NCBI GenBank assembly: GCA_009733575.1 | Contig: ML769639.1 | Location: 35,659 to 99,658 of the forward strand | From: Gymnopus androsaceus JB14 | Lineage: Eukaryota > Basidiomycota > Agaricomycetes > Agaricales > Omphalotaceae | Direction of reading: 5' to 3' | Length of the DNA stretch: 64,000 bases | In this document: one piece after another, positions 35,375 through 46,071 of the stretch | Numbering within the stretch: position 1 is the stretch's first letter | Layout: every line of letters starts with the position of its first letter | Program-made: the position numbers and the translations under genes | The notes under the pieces: model-generated | Told to the model about the DNA's origin: nothing | Seen by the model: only the letters and a program-made list of their open reading frames with translations | The model's database searches: none

Positions 35375-35666
35375 AGTGATCTGGCTTAGGAATCTTTTAT
35401 CGGAAATCTTTGGTCCAATTACTCATGCGATCCCTATCATGTCAGACAATCAGTCCACCATCGCATTGGCGAAGGATGATCGTTTTCATGCCAGGACCAA
35501 ACACATCGATATCCAATACCACTTCATCCGCTATGTCATCAAGGAAGGTAAAATTTGTCTTACATACTGCCCTACCGAAAACATGACGGCAGACATCTTC
35601 ACTAAAGCCTTACCTTTGATGAAAGCCAAACACTTTGCAGCATCCATGGGATTAGCAAAGGTTTGA
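35375..35666 (+). pseudogene. copia RNase H, C-terminal part
   Basis: This is the continuation of the copia pol frame after the nested transposon: IMSDNQSTIALAKD with the RNase H Asp, then RTKHIDIQYHFIR and NMTADIFTKALP, the usual copia C-terminus. It ends in TGA at 35664-35666, just before the purine-rich stretch AAGGGGAG (35667-35673) that acts as polypurine tract. Confidence 0.95.
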
Positions 35667-35673
35667 AGGGGAG

Positions 35674-36036
35674 TGTTGGAATATCAAAGGTAAATATATC
35701 TTATCGAACTATACATGGAATGCTTTCTTGTAGTCTCCACTTGTTTGTATCACCATCCCATGCACTCCACTACTATCGTCTCGCAGACTCCAATCAGTCT
35801 CTCGCCATATCAACTTGCTCTCTCATAGTACCCACCTTACCGTATGGACAGTAGCCACACATATTCACGCAGTAGCCACTTGCCTGATATATTGTTTGTA
35901 CATAGGACTGTATATAAAGCCTAGTACCATACCCTGTAAATCCACCGTTGTCTCCCATCAATCTGTGTGATTGCTACTACTAAGTCCTGTGTGGACTTGC
36001 TGCTGCTACTTCCTATTTAGGAGCATAACACTAATA
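35674..36036 (+). repeat. copia 3' LTR
   Basis: Begins TGTTGGAATATC and ends ACACTAATA, the same length as the 5' LTR, with about 14 differences by eye. Followed by the target duplication ACGTA (36037-36041). Confidence 0.95.
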
Positions 36037-36477
36037 ACGTAACACTAATAATGTATCCAGGCCAATCTTTGCGGCAGGTATCTCCTTGTGAGTACGCCCA
36101 AGCCCTCTTTAGCTTTATACCTAGCCAATAAAGCTCTATTTCATTGGTAAAACGGGCCGCTTCACACGGATGCTTGCACATTGTACATTCACGGACGATT
36201 TGGAGTCGTTGAGGTCCGGTCGTCATGACCGAAGGGTGTAAAGTGCTTGGTCGATTCAAAGATTCAATCCTGATTTGACTGATTTGCACGATGCGCATCG
36301 CACAGGAGGGTCGCGAACTCCCCCGGACTCTCATCATAATAAGTAAAACTTCAATCTTTTGGTGCAAATGTCAATGAATGATGTTCAAGCAGCCCACCCC
36401 TTAAACTGTCCTTTAATATTCATCACTAACTGGCACACTGACAGCGCTTGCCACTGCTCGGAATCGTCCTAGACCTT

Positions 36478-36483
36478 ATAAAA
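36478..36483 (+). promoter_or_regulatory. TATA box of the acyltransferase gene
   Basis: TATAAA lies about 117 bp upstream of the ATG at 36600. The related pseudogene also has a TATAAAAA (near 50526) about 60 bp upstream of its start, supporting a real promoter element. Confidence 0.5.
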
Positions 36484-36599
36484 CTGCCAGAAGCCGAACA
36501 ATGTTGAACTTGGACATCAAATTCGTGATGCTCTCAGCACAAAGATCCTACTTATAGTGCCGAATGCTCTTACTAGTCCTCAAAGTTCCCTTCACATAC

Positions 36600-38128
36600 A
36601 TGGCGCCAGATTCCGTCATCCCAGCAGGTGGCTCCTGCACAGATACAGCCATCCTCACTGCTCATGATATGGCAATGGCACATATCAGCTTAACCACTGG
36701 CTATATCGTGGAGAATCCAAACTTGGACCTTGCGGCATCAGTGCACGCTGCTGCTCTTCGAGTAGTAGACAAATGGAGACTCTTAGCAGGACGTGTAGAG
36801 GTGGATACCAGATCAAAGAGACTCCAGATCCGAGTCCCCCATAGCGACCGGGATTATTCTTTCCAGCCACCATTGCATTTCACAACAACTTCGTATCGCA
36901 CCTCGATCGAACTCGACACTTATCGAGTTTTAGAACGCCACAACCAAGCCACTGTTATAGTCCGACCTCCCATACAATATTTCCGGGATCCTTCTGTTCC
37001 TGTGACTTTAGCAGAATATGTTGCGAGAAACGCACCTATTCTTTCGATCCACATTTCCACGCTAGATAACTGCATCTGCGTTGGAGTGACAGTCCCTCAC
37101 GGTGTGTTCGATCGCGTAGGATTCGGACTTGTCCTTAAAGCATTGCACTGTGAAATTAAAGGTCTCGAGTGGGCCCCTCCTTTAGATGCTTCGAAAGTAC
37201 TCGATGAGGTATGGGAAGCATCCACAGATGCTGAAACTGGAGAAGATATACCATCTGGTGTTTCGGTTCTCCAGTCCCTAATGACGTGGCGAATTGCGCT
37301 GCTCGGAACTATGTCGCACACAATTACCACTATTTGCCAGTATTTGTGGCCATCGCGAGCACCTACTCTGCGAGATCGCACAATTTATTTGAGCCCCGAC
37401 GTTGTCTCTGCGATTGTAAAATGTGTCGAAGATAGTCCTCATAGTTCGAAAACTGTGACCACTGGTGATATCTTGTGGGCGTGGCTGCTGAAGGTATTTC
37501 CTTTATTCTGTCCATAGTGGATTTTTGACCCACACCCGGATTGTGATAGGCAGGGAACAAGCGCAACACCGAGGATCGGGAATACATCGCAATGTCCATG
37601 ATGTCATTTCGAAGGACTCTCGCTCCTTTGAATCCAGTGTTCGAAAACTATCCGCAGAATTTGGTGCTTCCGTCGATTTTCCGAGTCTCTGCCATAGCAT
37701 CATCATCGCTCCATGAGCTTGCCCTGCTTCATCGTCGCTCACTCCAAGAAAACCGAACCCTAGCATACTTCCGAGCTTGGGCCAAATTGTTCGTTCCCCA
37801 GCGGAACCCTTCAATTATACGGCGCATTAAACGCATTATTTTTCTCTTGTCAATAAGCAGCGCCACAAAAAAGCTACCTGTGTGGTTCTACTCCAACTCG
37901 TCCGCTGCAGGGCTGGACCAACTTGTTCTAGATCCAACGCAGCTGACAATGTTTTTTAATTATTCTGCTTTGCGTTCTACAGCGCAGTATACAGCAGCAA
38001 GTTGGACCTACACATTGCAGAATGGAGGAACCATGTTCAATATCCGACTCATGGATGATCGAATGTGGGATGCTATTGAGGAGGAGTTGACTGTTCTTAG
38101 AAACGGAAAAGGGCCCGGACACTGCTAA
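36600..38128 (+). CDS. BAHD-type acyltransferase (transferase family)
   Basis: Two exons, 36600-37493 and 37550-38128, in phase. The protein, about 490 residues, has the size and layout of fungal acyl-CoA-dependent transferases of the BAHD/trichothecene-acetyltransferase type. The catalytic HxxxD motif reads HGVFD (VTVPHGVFDRVGFG). An N-terminal AAALRVVDKWRLLAGRVE segment is also typical. These enzymes move an acyl group from acyl-CoA to an alcohol or amine of a secondary metabolite; the substrate cannot be told from sequence. The C-terminus is shifted by one base (AAAAGGG near 38106) relative to the paralogue at 51540, replacing the last residues. A classic DFGWG motif is not seen. It converges on the ITFG1-like gene. 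Confidence 0.75.
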
Positions 38129-38939
38129 TGAAGTTGCCAGGAGTTACTACTCAGTGACTCGTATGGACAGTGTACTTATTCTATCATTTCAAACACTAGT
38201 ACAAAACACCAAAGAAACTTGTTCAAACTTATCCGTTAGAATATCCGTTGGAATCCCCTCGAGCGTAAGGCCCACCCAGAAACTAGTCCGAGAGTTGAAG
38301 TAGGGCATTTCTTCTCGACGCTAACTCGGCATCCACTTCTACACGTCCTGCTAAGGAGTCTCCACTTGTCTGCTACTGGAACCGCGGCGGTGTTTATTGA
38401 TGCAGCAAGCTCCTTTCTCGCCACTGCTTAACTGATGTTCTTAATTGCCACATCGATGTCAGTTACATAGGATGGCTGCTTCTGTGCAGGAGCTACCTGT
38501 TAGGACGACCTCAACGGAAGCTGTCCGAAAAAACAGGACCTAGTAAGAATATTTGGCCAACTTTAAAATACAAAGTTCAGCTTCCGGTTTAGGCTGAATA
38601 CGATTCGGGCAACAGCAAGCACCTAGGTCAAAACGAGTAATTGGCGAGTAAAAACAAATACAGACCTACTGCTAGTCTGAGAAGTGACCTCTTACTGACG
38701 AAGCTGCGCCACTCAACTAACCTACCTCTCTTGCCTTCAAAATCACTACCAATCGACTTCCATGCACATGGGATAGCGGGTCAGATTAAATCTACAGATA
38801 TATAGACGAGTAAGCAGTACTTCAAGCACTTGATAGTATACATTGCAAAACTACACAATCTTATAAGGCATCGAAATTAATATGATGCGACGCTCGTCTT
38901 CTTTCTAGCTCGTCCTCTCTCTACACAGAATGTATTAGT
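38129..38939. other. intergenic with inverted BAHD fragment
   Basis: Apart from the minus-strand transferase remnant at 38260-38424, I see nothing coding here. Confidence 0.5.
38260..38424 (-). pseudogene. N-terminal fragment of a BAHD-type transferase
   Basis: The minus strand encodes AASINTAAVPVADKWRLL and, after a one-base shift, AGRVEVD. This closely matches the AAALRVVDKWRLLAGRVEVD segment of the gene at 36600. Only about 55 codons remain, with a stop soon after. It lies in the opposite direction just downstream of the intact copy. Confidence 0.7.
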
Positions 38940-41412
38940 TCACTGAGAGAGGCTTCCAATAAAATGAACACTTGCCTTCTCGTTCAGATGAAGCACAAGT
39001 ACAATAACGGCCAATAACGCCGTGCCTGCCACAACTGTGACAGTGACCCAAGGAATCCATTCTCCTGGCCGTAGGAAGAGTTCCCGTTTCCATGCTTCGC
39101 CTTCGATGGAGGAAGGTAGAATCACAACTTTTGAATTGGGAATAACCCCTTCCATGTTGATATAGTGGTCTGGCAGATGTATGGTGGAGCCGACAAAGAG
39201 GTTCTCGATGTAGTTATTTGTACGTCCGAGGCCGAAAAACGAGTATGGCGATTGTAAAGAATGATACGACGTTTGAGGCAGTTGTCCAACTATCTCGCAA
39301 GGCAAAGTCAGTGGCGAAGGATCTTTCAGGTAGGAATTAATTTACCTTGGGCTGCCGAACGACGTCCAGATGTGTCAAGCACAGTGTACTTGTACGAAGC
39401 TCCAGAATAGCTGACACCAAACGGCTAAAACAACAGTTACTCCGAGGGTCGATGCTTCAACAGGTAGAACTTACATGGTACTTTCCCCCGTCTTCAGTGT
39501 AGCACCAATCATTGTTGCAGGCACCATTTAGCACTATATATGGTTATATGTTATTAGAAAGAAAATACCTAAAAAGTCAAGAGGGCGTACCAATAGCTTT
39601 GAGGAAGAACGCGTCGTAGTAAAAATTGTTTTGCACAAACAAGATGTTACTTGGACCAGTTCGTTGAACCATAAGGTCAAGGGTGCCCTGAGTGAAATGT
39701 CAGTATGAGCAGGCAGATCCAGTGTGACGAAAACTGACATCTTCATCCATATCCACGAACGAGATGCCTCGGGCATCTTTCACAGCCTCGATACTTTTCA
39801 CACCTTTCGTGGCCACTTGCCATCCCCGTTTCCCATTGCCGGATTGATCACAACCTGCTATTCCGTGCGAGCAAGGCACAGAATAAATCATCTTTGGCGT
39901 CCGACCTTGGGAGCTAGAAACGATGAGCAGTATATCCGGAAACCCGTCGAGATTGACATCCCCTAAAGTGAGGGAAAGCGGTATCGAAGGGAAGAATGAT
40001 GTATCTTGAACAAGCAATGAAGGCGTAGGCCCTTCCGGGAATAGAGCAGAGAGCGGAAAACGGACGAGACCGTCGGAAAAGTCGTATTTGAAATTAGAAT
40101 CTGCGATGCAAAGGTTATCTGGCGGTCGACATGTGACAACACCCTTTGAGACCGAGGTCTCAGTTGTTGCACAAAGAGGAAGTTGCTGGTTGAAAGCAAT
40201 GTTGATGTAGCAGTCCAAACCTGCACCTGAGCTTGAGACAGAGCTACAAGTAGGGAAAACCATGTCTATGGTGCCGTCGCGGTCTTGAGAAGAAATAAGT
40301 CGCGCAAAATATGTAGGGTGAACATTACGCACCAATATCGGCAAACGTTATGGATTGAACGCCAGGTGGAAGGCCGCCCTGCTGGGCAAGCGTAAATCCA
40401 CTGTCCTTGTTGTTGATCCATATCTGAAAATGCTTGATGCCATTGCCGTTATCGCAAACGAGAAATACATCTGAGGAAGAATTGAAGTGAAATCTGTAGA
40501 ATAGCAGACGGACGAACCTGCGAGGCAGTCTCCGTCCAAATCTATCACCGCATTACTGTGAGGATTTGAAAGAGTGCATTGAGATCCATGAAAGGGAGAT
40601 TTCATTCTGGTATTCGGCGTTAGCAGTAGGACAGCAGCAGTAAGCTATGTCGGGACGCACACATCAAATAACGGAGAATATGCCTGGGACGCGTTCCAAA
40701 CATTTTTCCACATCTGAAAGGGCGCAGTTGAGCTATGCTGTGATGAAGGTGTCATTCCTAGGAGATCAATCTTCATGTCGCCGTTTAGGTCGAGAGGTAT
40801 CGGTTGGGAAAGGGAGGAAGAAGTGAGAGAGAATGGGTTCGTGACATCTAGAGAGTAGTCGGGATTGAGAACATCATTTTCATAAATGATTCGCACCGAA
40901 GCCACCCGCAGTAAGGGAAGGATATACTGATAGATCCAAAGAACCTGAAGACAAAACTCCGCTCATTACAAGCAGGTCCAGCTTTCCAGAATGAGTAAAG
41001 TCGCCCGGAACTACGTTGTAGACGTTGCTCGGATGTGTGAAAGAAGAAGATTTCTGGAAAATATATTCCTCTAAATGTCAAATATTAGCTACGAACAATA
41101 CTAAAGAGCATTCCTCGCACCGTGATTCCACAAATAAACAGACAGTGTGCGCTGGTCATCTCCAAGCATCAGCGCATCTAAGCTTGGAGCGGTCATTTAT
41201 TAGAACTTGAGGATCAAACAAAATAATCACAATTGGTCGCCATTAAAGTCTCCGAAAGCAATAACCCTTCCAGGACCCAAGCCCATTGAACCAGCGTTCA
41301 CAAGCGAATTCCCGCTGAATCTCTTGGGTTCAAAAGGCCAAATAGCATATCCAATAGAAGGTAAAGCCAGAAGAAGGAAATATAAGGAAGATTTACATCG
41401 CCAATAGCGCAT
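38940..41412 (-). CDS. ITFG1/TIP-like FG-GAP repeat membrane protein
   Basis: The ATG at 41412 gives a signal peptide (hydrophobic core SLYFLLLALPSIGYA). A lumenal or extracellular region follows with repeated Ca-binding FG-GAP-type motifs: FGDFNGDQ, LDLNGDMKIDLLG, IDLDGD, DRDGTIDMVF, GDVNLDGFPDILLI and FVDMDED. A single membrane helix near the C-terminus (VTVTVVAGTALLAVIVLVLHL) precedes a short tail ending at the TGA at 38940-38942. This order matches human ITFG1 (T-cell immunomodulatory protein) and its fungal homologues. About ten exons are visible, and the joins I checked (40350-40620) keep frame with no indels. Function in fungi is poorly known; a role in protein folding or the secretory pathway is inference. 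Confidence 0.85.
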
Positions 41413-42309
41413 AATGGCGAGAAGGAAGAAGGTCACTGCCACACAGGCGCCTACGCGACCTACAGCTAGCTCAGCGCCTATCACTGCCATCACTGGCCCA
41501 TCAGTTCTTTATCGAGTCTCGACTCCTCTCCTTTCCTTTTACCAGCTGTCACCACGGTTAGGGCTATTTATCCATTTCTGGAAATTTGTTGAGAAAGCTT
41601 GGTGGAAAATCTATGTTTTGTGAGACTTATTCCAATCTGAATATTATGTTAATCTTGATAGCAAAAATCTTTGTACTTCTTTGTTTTTTACAAACATTTT
41701 CTCAGTTACAATAATTCCCTTTTCCGCTCAAGAAAATGTATTCAAACAAAGGGCTCTTTGTCCTCTGTCCTTTTCCAGAGTGGAAAAAGCAAACCATGCC
41801 AACTGAGAAAAACTTCAGGAAACATGAAGAAGTACAAAGCTTTTCGTGGCCGCAATAGCTTACATTTCCCAGGGAAATTGCCCTGGAAAGGTAAATTCTC
41901 CCTTAAGTCTTCCAGAAGTTTTTGCAAAAATAGAAAAATAGCCTTGACCGTGGTGTGTATGATCCAGCTTTGTCTCTGTGTGTGTATATTATAGCTACCC
42001 ACACGCGCGGAGCTAAAGCCCAGCCTAACCCAACTCAACTAGTATTCCACATTATTTCTTATTACATTTATCCTACTTACTTGGAACTAGCCACAGTCTG
42101 GCTTACCAGCAAAACCAAAGACCACTCGGAATAATCTGAACTTGGACAGTAGAGGCAGCCGCGTGACCACGTGGATGCCGAGTTTTTGCGCATAAGGTAA
42201 CTCACCGATTCGCGATTTCCCCACGATACCTCTTTCTTCTTGACCACCATCTTGAACACTCAATTCGTTCTTCTTGTACAAATTTTCGATTCAATCACTT
42301 ACAAATCAC
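41413..42309. other. intergenic, no gene seen
   Basis: T-rich and AT-rich sequence with short open stretches on both strands, but no splice-supported frame. It contains the 5' region of the ITFG1-like gene. Confidence 0.5.
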
Positions 42310-43547
42310 CATCTGGAAAACTACCTAAAGCCCAGGCAAGTCCAGATGTGCTTGGTCACTCTCAGGGATGCCCAGGAATTTGGCCAATTTCTAGGCAACA
42401 CTAGGCAACACTAGGCAACCCAAGCACCCCAGGTAGCCCAGAATTTTGGCCAAATTCTAGGGATCCTTGAGTATCTCTGAAGTTAATCAGGAATTAGCCT
42501 CAAGCAAGCCCAAAGACCTTCAGGATTTGGCTAAAATTTTAGGCTGCCCAGGTTGCTTGGGCTGCCTGGGAAATGGGCAAATTCCTGGGGTTCCTGGGAA
42601 GCTCTGGGAAGCCCTGGGACAGCTGTGGGAAGCCCTGGGACACCCTGGGAGAGCGGTCATGTGCTCGTGCTTACGAGCACGTGATTTAAGCGCCCATCTG
42701 ACGTTTTGGCTACATACTTTATATTTTAATCAAAAGCTACAATGTATTATATGCACAACAAAATTAAATTAACCAAAAGAGAAAAAATTGAGTCTAGTTT
42801 TCGCATTTCAAGCCCTTTTTACCTAAGAATAATTACTAGTCACACTGTAGATAGTCTTGGTAGACTATGGTGAGAAAATGGACTCATGTGCACTTATGAC
42901 CAAGTGCTCACCAATTTTCTTATAGGTGATGCTGACCCCACTAGTTAGTGTATATAGTGCATAAAGTTTCTAGCATACCTTACATCAAGATAGTTCAGTG
43001 GTTTTGAGCTCTCGCGTTATTGCTTATATAATACAGTTGACTACGAGGCTGAGAGTTCAAACCTGTGAGGTGTCAATCTTTAAGTTTCTTATGAATCATT
43101 TGAATTTAAGCGCTGAAACACCAAATGAATAAGACAATAGTAAGCAGTGAGCAGGAAGCGCAACAACCATCTATAATAAGTGTATTAAGTACTGAGACTT
43201 GGATAATGAGTAATGAATAAGTAAACAAAGAAGGTAAATATGAGCATAAGAGGCTAAGATGGTAAAAAAATTTATGATTTTAAATATTTTCTCTATGGAT
43301 TCCCAGGGCACCCCAGGGCGCCCCAGGGACACCCAGGGATGATCAGGGACACCCCAGGGATATTTAGGGACACCCCAGGAATATTCAGGGACACCCCAGA
43401 GATACTTTTCTATCCTCAGGATGCACAGGATTTGGGGGGTTTCTTTGGGGTGCCTGGGGTGCCTAGATGTCCTGGGTGTCCTAGTCACCCTGTGGGTACC
43501 TCAGTGCAACCTATATGTTCCTGGGCACTAGGGAATTTTTCCAGATG
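42310..43547. mobile_element. non-autonomous TIR element, family 2, copy 2 (1238 bp)
   Basis: Same ends as copy 1 (CATCTGGAAAACTACC..GGAATTTTTCCAGATG), with a 2-bp target duplication AC/AC (42308-42309, 43548-43549). It is nearly identical to 13672-14886 along its length, with small length changes in the CCCAGG-type repeats. It contains the same tRNA-like segment. It lies immediately upstream of the DIRS gag start. Confidence 0.9.
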
Positions 43548-43614
43548 ACTCTCTGAACTTTTCTCCCAAATTTCCTAAGAATCGCCCAATTCCTTCATGC
43601 TATAACTCACCATA

Positions 43615-46071
43615 ATGGCCGATTCTTCTAACAACCAGTGAAACCTCCACATTCAAGGCCCCAATGGCAGGGTCATTCCCTTGAACGGCAATACCAATCC
43701 AACCGACTCTCGCGGCGGAAGCGTTGACAAGAATACTGCAGCCCTCCATCGACTTCTATCTCCTCTTCATGACTCTGGCGACCAGGCTCCAGGTCACGCC
43801 CAACCACATCCTGGCCTCGCACAACCATGCACTATTCTGAGACCTGCTTCGGCGTGGAGGCCCGGCCTACGTTTGGTGGGCCAATCCTCTAATTCGAACG
43901 CTGCTCAGGCAGAATCGAATGATGAGGACGCTCACGCAGACAGACGCCCTTCTGGGCGCTCCTCTACCCGCTCTTTGGATGCCAAGCCAGACCCACTGCA
44001 TTCTGCATTCTTCATTGAGGGAACCCCCCATGAAGACGATCCCGTACCACTTACCAGGCGGCTTGCATCCTTTGCTCATCCTCCCTCCAGTAAGTTTGCC
44101 AACGGCATCCGACGTACCAGTCGTGATTAGCATCTGACCACACCTGCATACCACACAGGTCTCCAACCACACACCGGAGCTACTGGTCATCCCGCTACCA
44201 GCGGTGGGACCTTGCACGCTGCAGGTAAGATATCTCTGTTCCGCGATATCCCCAGTCCACTACCACTCTTGCTATTATGTTCCACTACCATCCAACTACC
44301 CCACTCCATCACCAATGCAAACCGCTGACCACACCAACCAACAGACCTTCAGACCCACAGGAGACACCCTGACCACGCCATCCAGACCAATGGTGGCGGG
44401 GCCGGTCCCTCTTGCGCAGCTCCCTCGGTGCATTTCGACCTGGCAGGGGGCGGCGAACCTTCACGTGATGGCGACCAGGGACCCCGTTTCCCTGCACGTC
44501 GACAAGCCTCCCCTACTCCAAATGCAATTACCGATGGGGCCACAGGCAGAACCTTCATGAGGAATGCACAAGGCAGCTTCGAACCCCACCAGTTCTCCTG
44601 CCAGCAGGGGAAGTCGAGGGACTTGGGATTCAATGGCCTACAACCTCCGCATGCGCCTGGGAGGCAACATTCTGCATCTCCTCGGCGCGACAACCAGCCC
44701 AGCAGATCCGAGGTTATGGATGCACCCCCTCACCTCCAACTCCCAGCCATGAATGCTGGCCCTTACGCTCCAAACACGGGCTTGGCCTTACCTCCCATTG
44801 GCCCTCTAATGGACTACTGCTTCAAGCAAGGTCCCCCACCAGCCCAATATCCTGGCATGCATGCTTACGGACATGGATACCAACTTCCTCCTCTCCAGTT
44901 CCCTCCGATGAACCAACCTCCACTTGCTCGCACTCCATTGCGCCCCATTCAGGATTCGAGCTGGCCTGAACACAGCGGGCCCACTGCTGCTCTTCATCAC
45001 CAGCAGGGGTCTGGAGACGCCGACGATCTACCACAAACCACATGCCCAGCGAAGAAGAAGACAACCCTGGCTGACCCATGCAAGGCAGTTGTGGGCTCCG
45101 TCTCTAATCCATTCCATTCCAGGACAGGGGGATGCAACCCAAAATACACTCACAAGCTGCGTTACAACAATTGGGCTCGCTGGACCCCCTTGGGTGGCTT
45201 CGCACCGTGATTCAACACTGACGGCCTCTCCGAAGCACTATCCTATGGAGACTCACTCCTACTTGAGTCGGGCGCAGGATCCGTAAGCCTGAAGGCCAAG
45301 GGTTTCCCCAAAATTCCAATCGAGGAAACCAATAGATCTGACTTCACTGGAATTGCGACCAACTTTCCAAGGGCTGTCTGTGAACACCTCATCCCAGCTG
45401 GCAAAACTGAGGTTGGCTCAGACCATGCCCTCGCCATCGCCGACATGTTCACCAGGCTGTTTCAAATGATCCAGGATCGCGAGGATTTCCATGAGTGCTT
45501 CGAACTCTACAGGGAGTATGTATGGCAGGTTATTTGCCTGTGGCACACCTACCTGGAAGATAACATCCACATCGATGTATTCCACTTCCAACTCTACCAG
45601 CAGATCCTCCATGCTCACCTCGCATGTGAGACCACCCGCGCACGCTCCAGTATCCAAGCAGGAAGTGGGAGCAGCGGAAACAGCGGAGGGCAGAACAGTG
45701 CTAACCACTCATCCAGTGGTGATAACTCCAACTCCAACTCCAACCAGTCCTTTCGGAATTCCCAAGGCTCTAGGGGTTCCAGATTCAAGAACTACCACAG
45801 GTCTGACCATTCGAAAACAAAAATGTCTGACTCCAACAACGATGGGAACATTTGCTACAAGTGCGGTGGCTCCCACCATCACGGAAAGCATAAAGCGTCC
45901 TCGTCTGACTTCCTCGTCCAGCGTGGATGCAACTGGTACGACTCCGAGGGATGATGCTACTGCATTGGCTTCAATGGACTCAGCGGTTGTCGCTATGGCA
46001 AAGACTGTAAATATGAGCACCGATGTGGTCGCTGCAGTTCCTCCGACCACAATGGCCAGAACCACAGATAG
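43615..46071 (+). pseudogene. DIRS-like gag with zinc fingers
   Basis: The ATG at 43615 starts a frame with a TGA at 43639-43641 (Arg expected). It has two introns (about 44093-44158 and 44225-44342), then a long Pro/His/Ser-rich part. A TGA at 45208-45210 interrupts at P*FNTDG. A helical gag core follows (45445-45630), then a Cys/His motif CYKCGGSHHHGKH. After a third TGA at 45952-45954 comes a CCCH-like and Cys/His cluster (CRYGKDCKYEHRC..CSSSDHN). It ends at TAG 46069-46071. All three internal stops are TGA in one continuous frame. Gag would bind and package the RNA. Confidence 0.75.

Larger units (their letters stand above)
23056..36036 (+). mobile_element. Ty1/copia LTR retrotransposon with three nested insertions
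   Basis: Two 363-bp LTRs (23056-23418 and 35674-36036) flank a gag-pol region in copia order: gag, zinc knuckle, protease, integrase, reverse transcriptase, RNase H. A perfect 5-bp target duplication ACGTA lies at 23051-23055 and 36037-36041. By eye the LTRs differ at about 14 positions, so the insertion is old. Subtracting nested elements (367, 168 and 6842 bp plus their duplications) leaves about 5.6 kb, normal for copia. Many in-frame TGA codons show it is inactive. Confidence 0.95.
22590..36090 (+). pseudogene. unknown gene interrupted by the copia insertion
   Basis: An open stretch at about 22595-22732 ends at a GTAAGC donor. Open exon-like segments follow at about 22812-22866 and 22940-23055. 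At 23055 the copia 5' LTR begins after ACGTA. Past the 3' LTR (from 36037) the frame continues for about 15 codons to a TGA near 36088. The joined sequence has no recognised domain. The copia element therefore seems to have landed in an exon, but the gene model itself is weak. Confidence 0.35.

Noticed and set aside
36017..36367. Minus-strand open frame of 116 codons next to the copia 3' LTR
   Set aside because: It overlaps the LTR end, shows no splice-supported neighbours and has no recognisable domain; likely chance.
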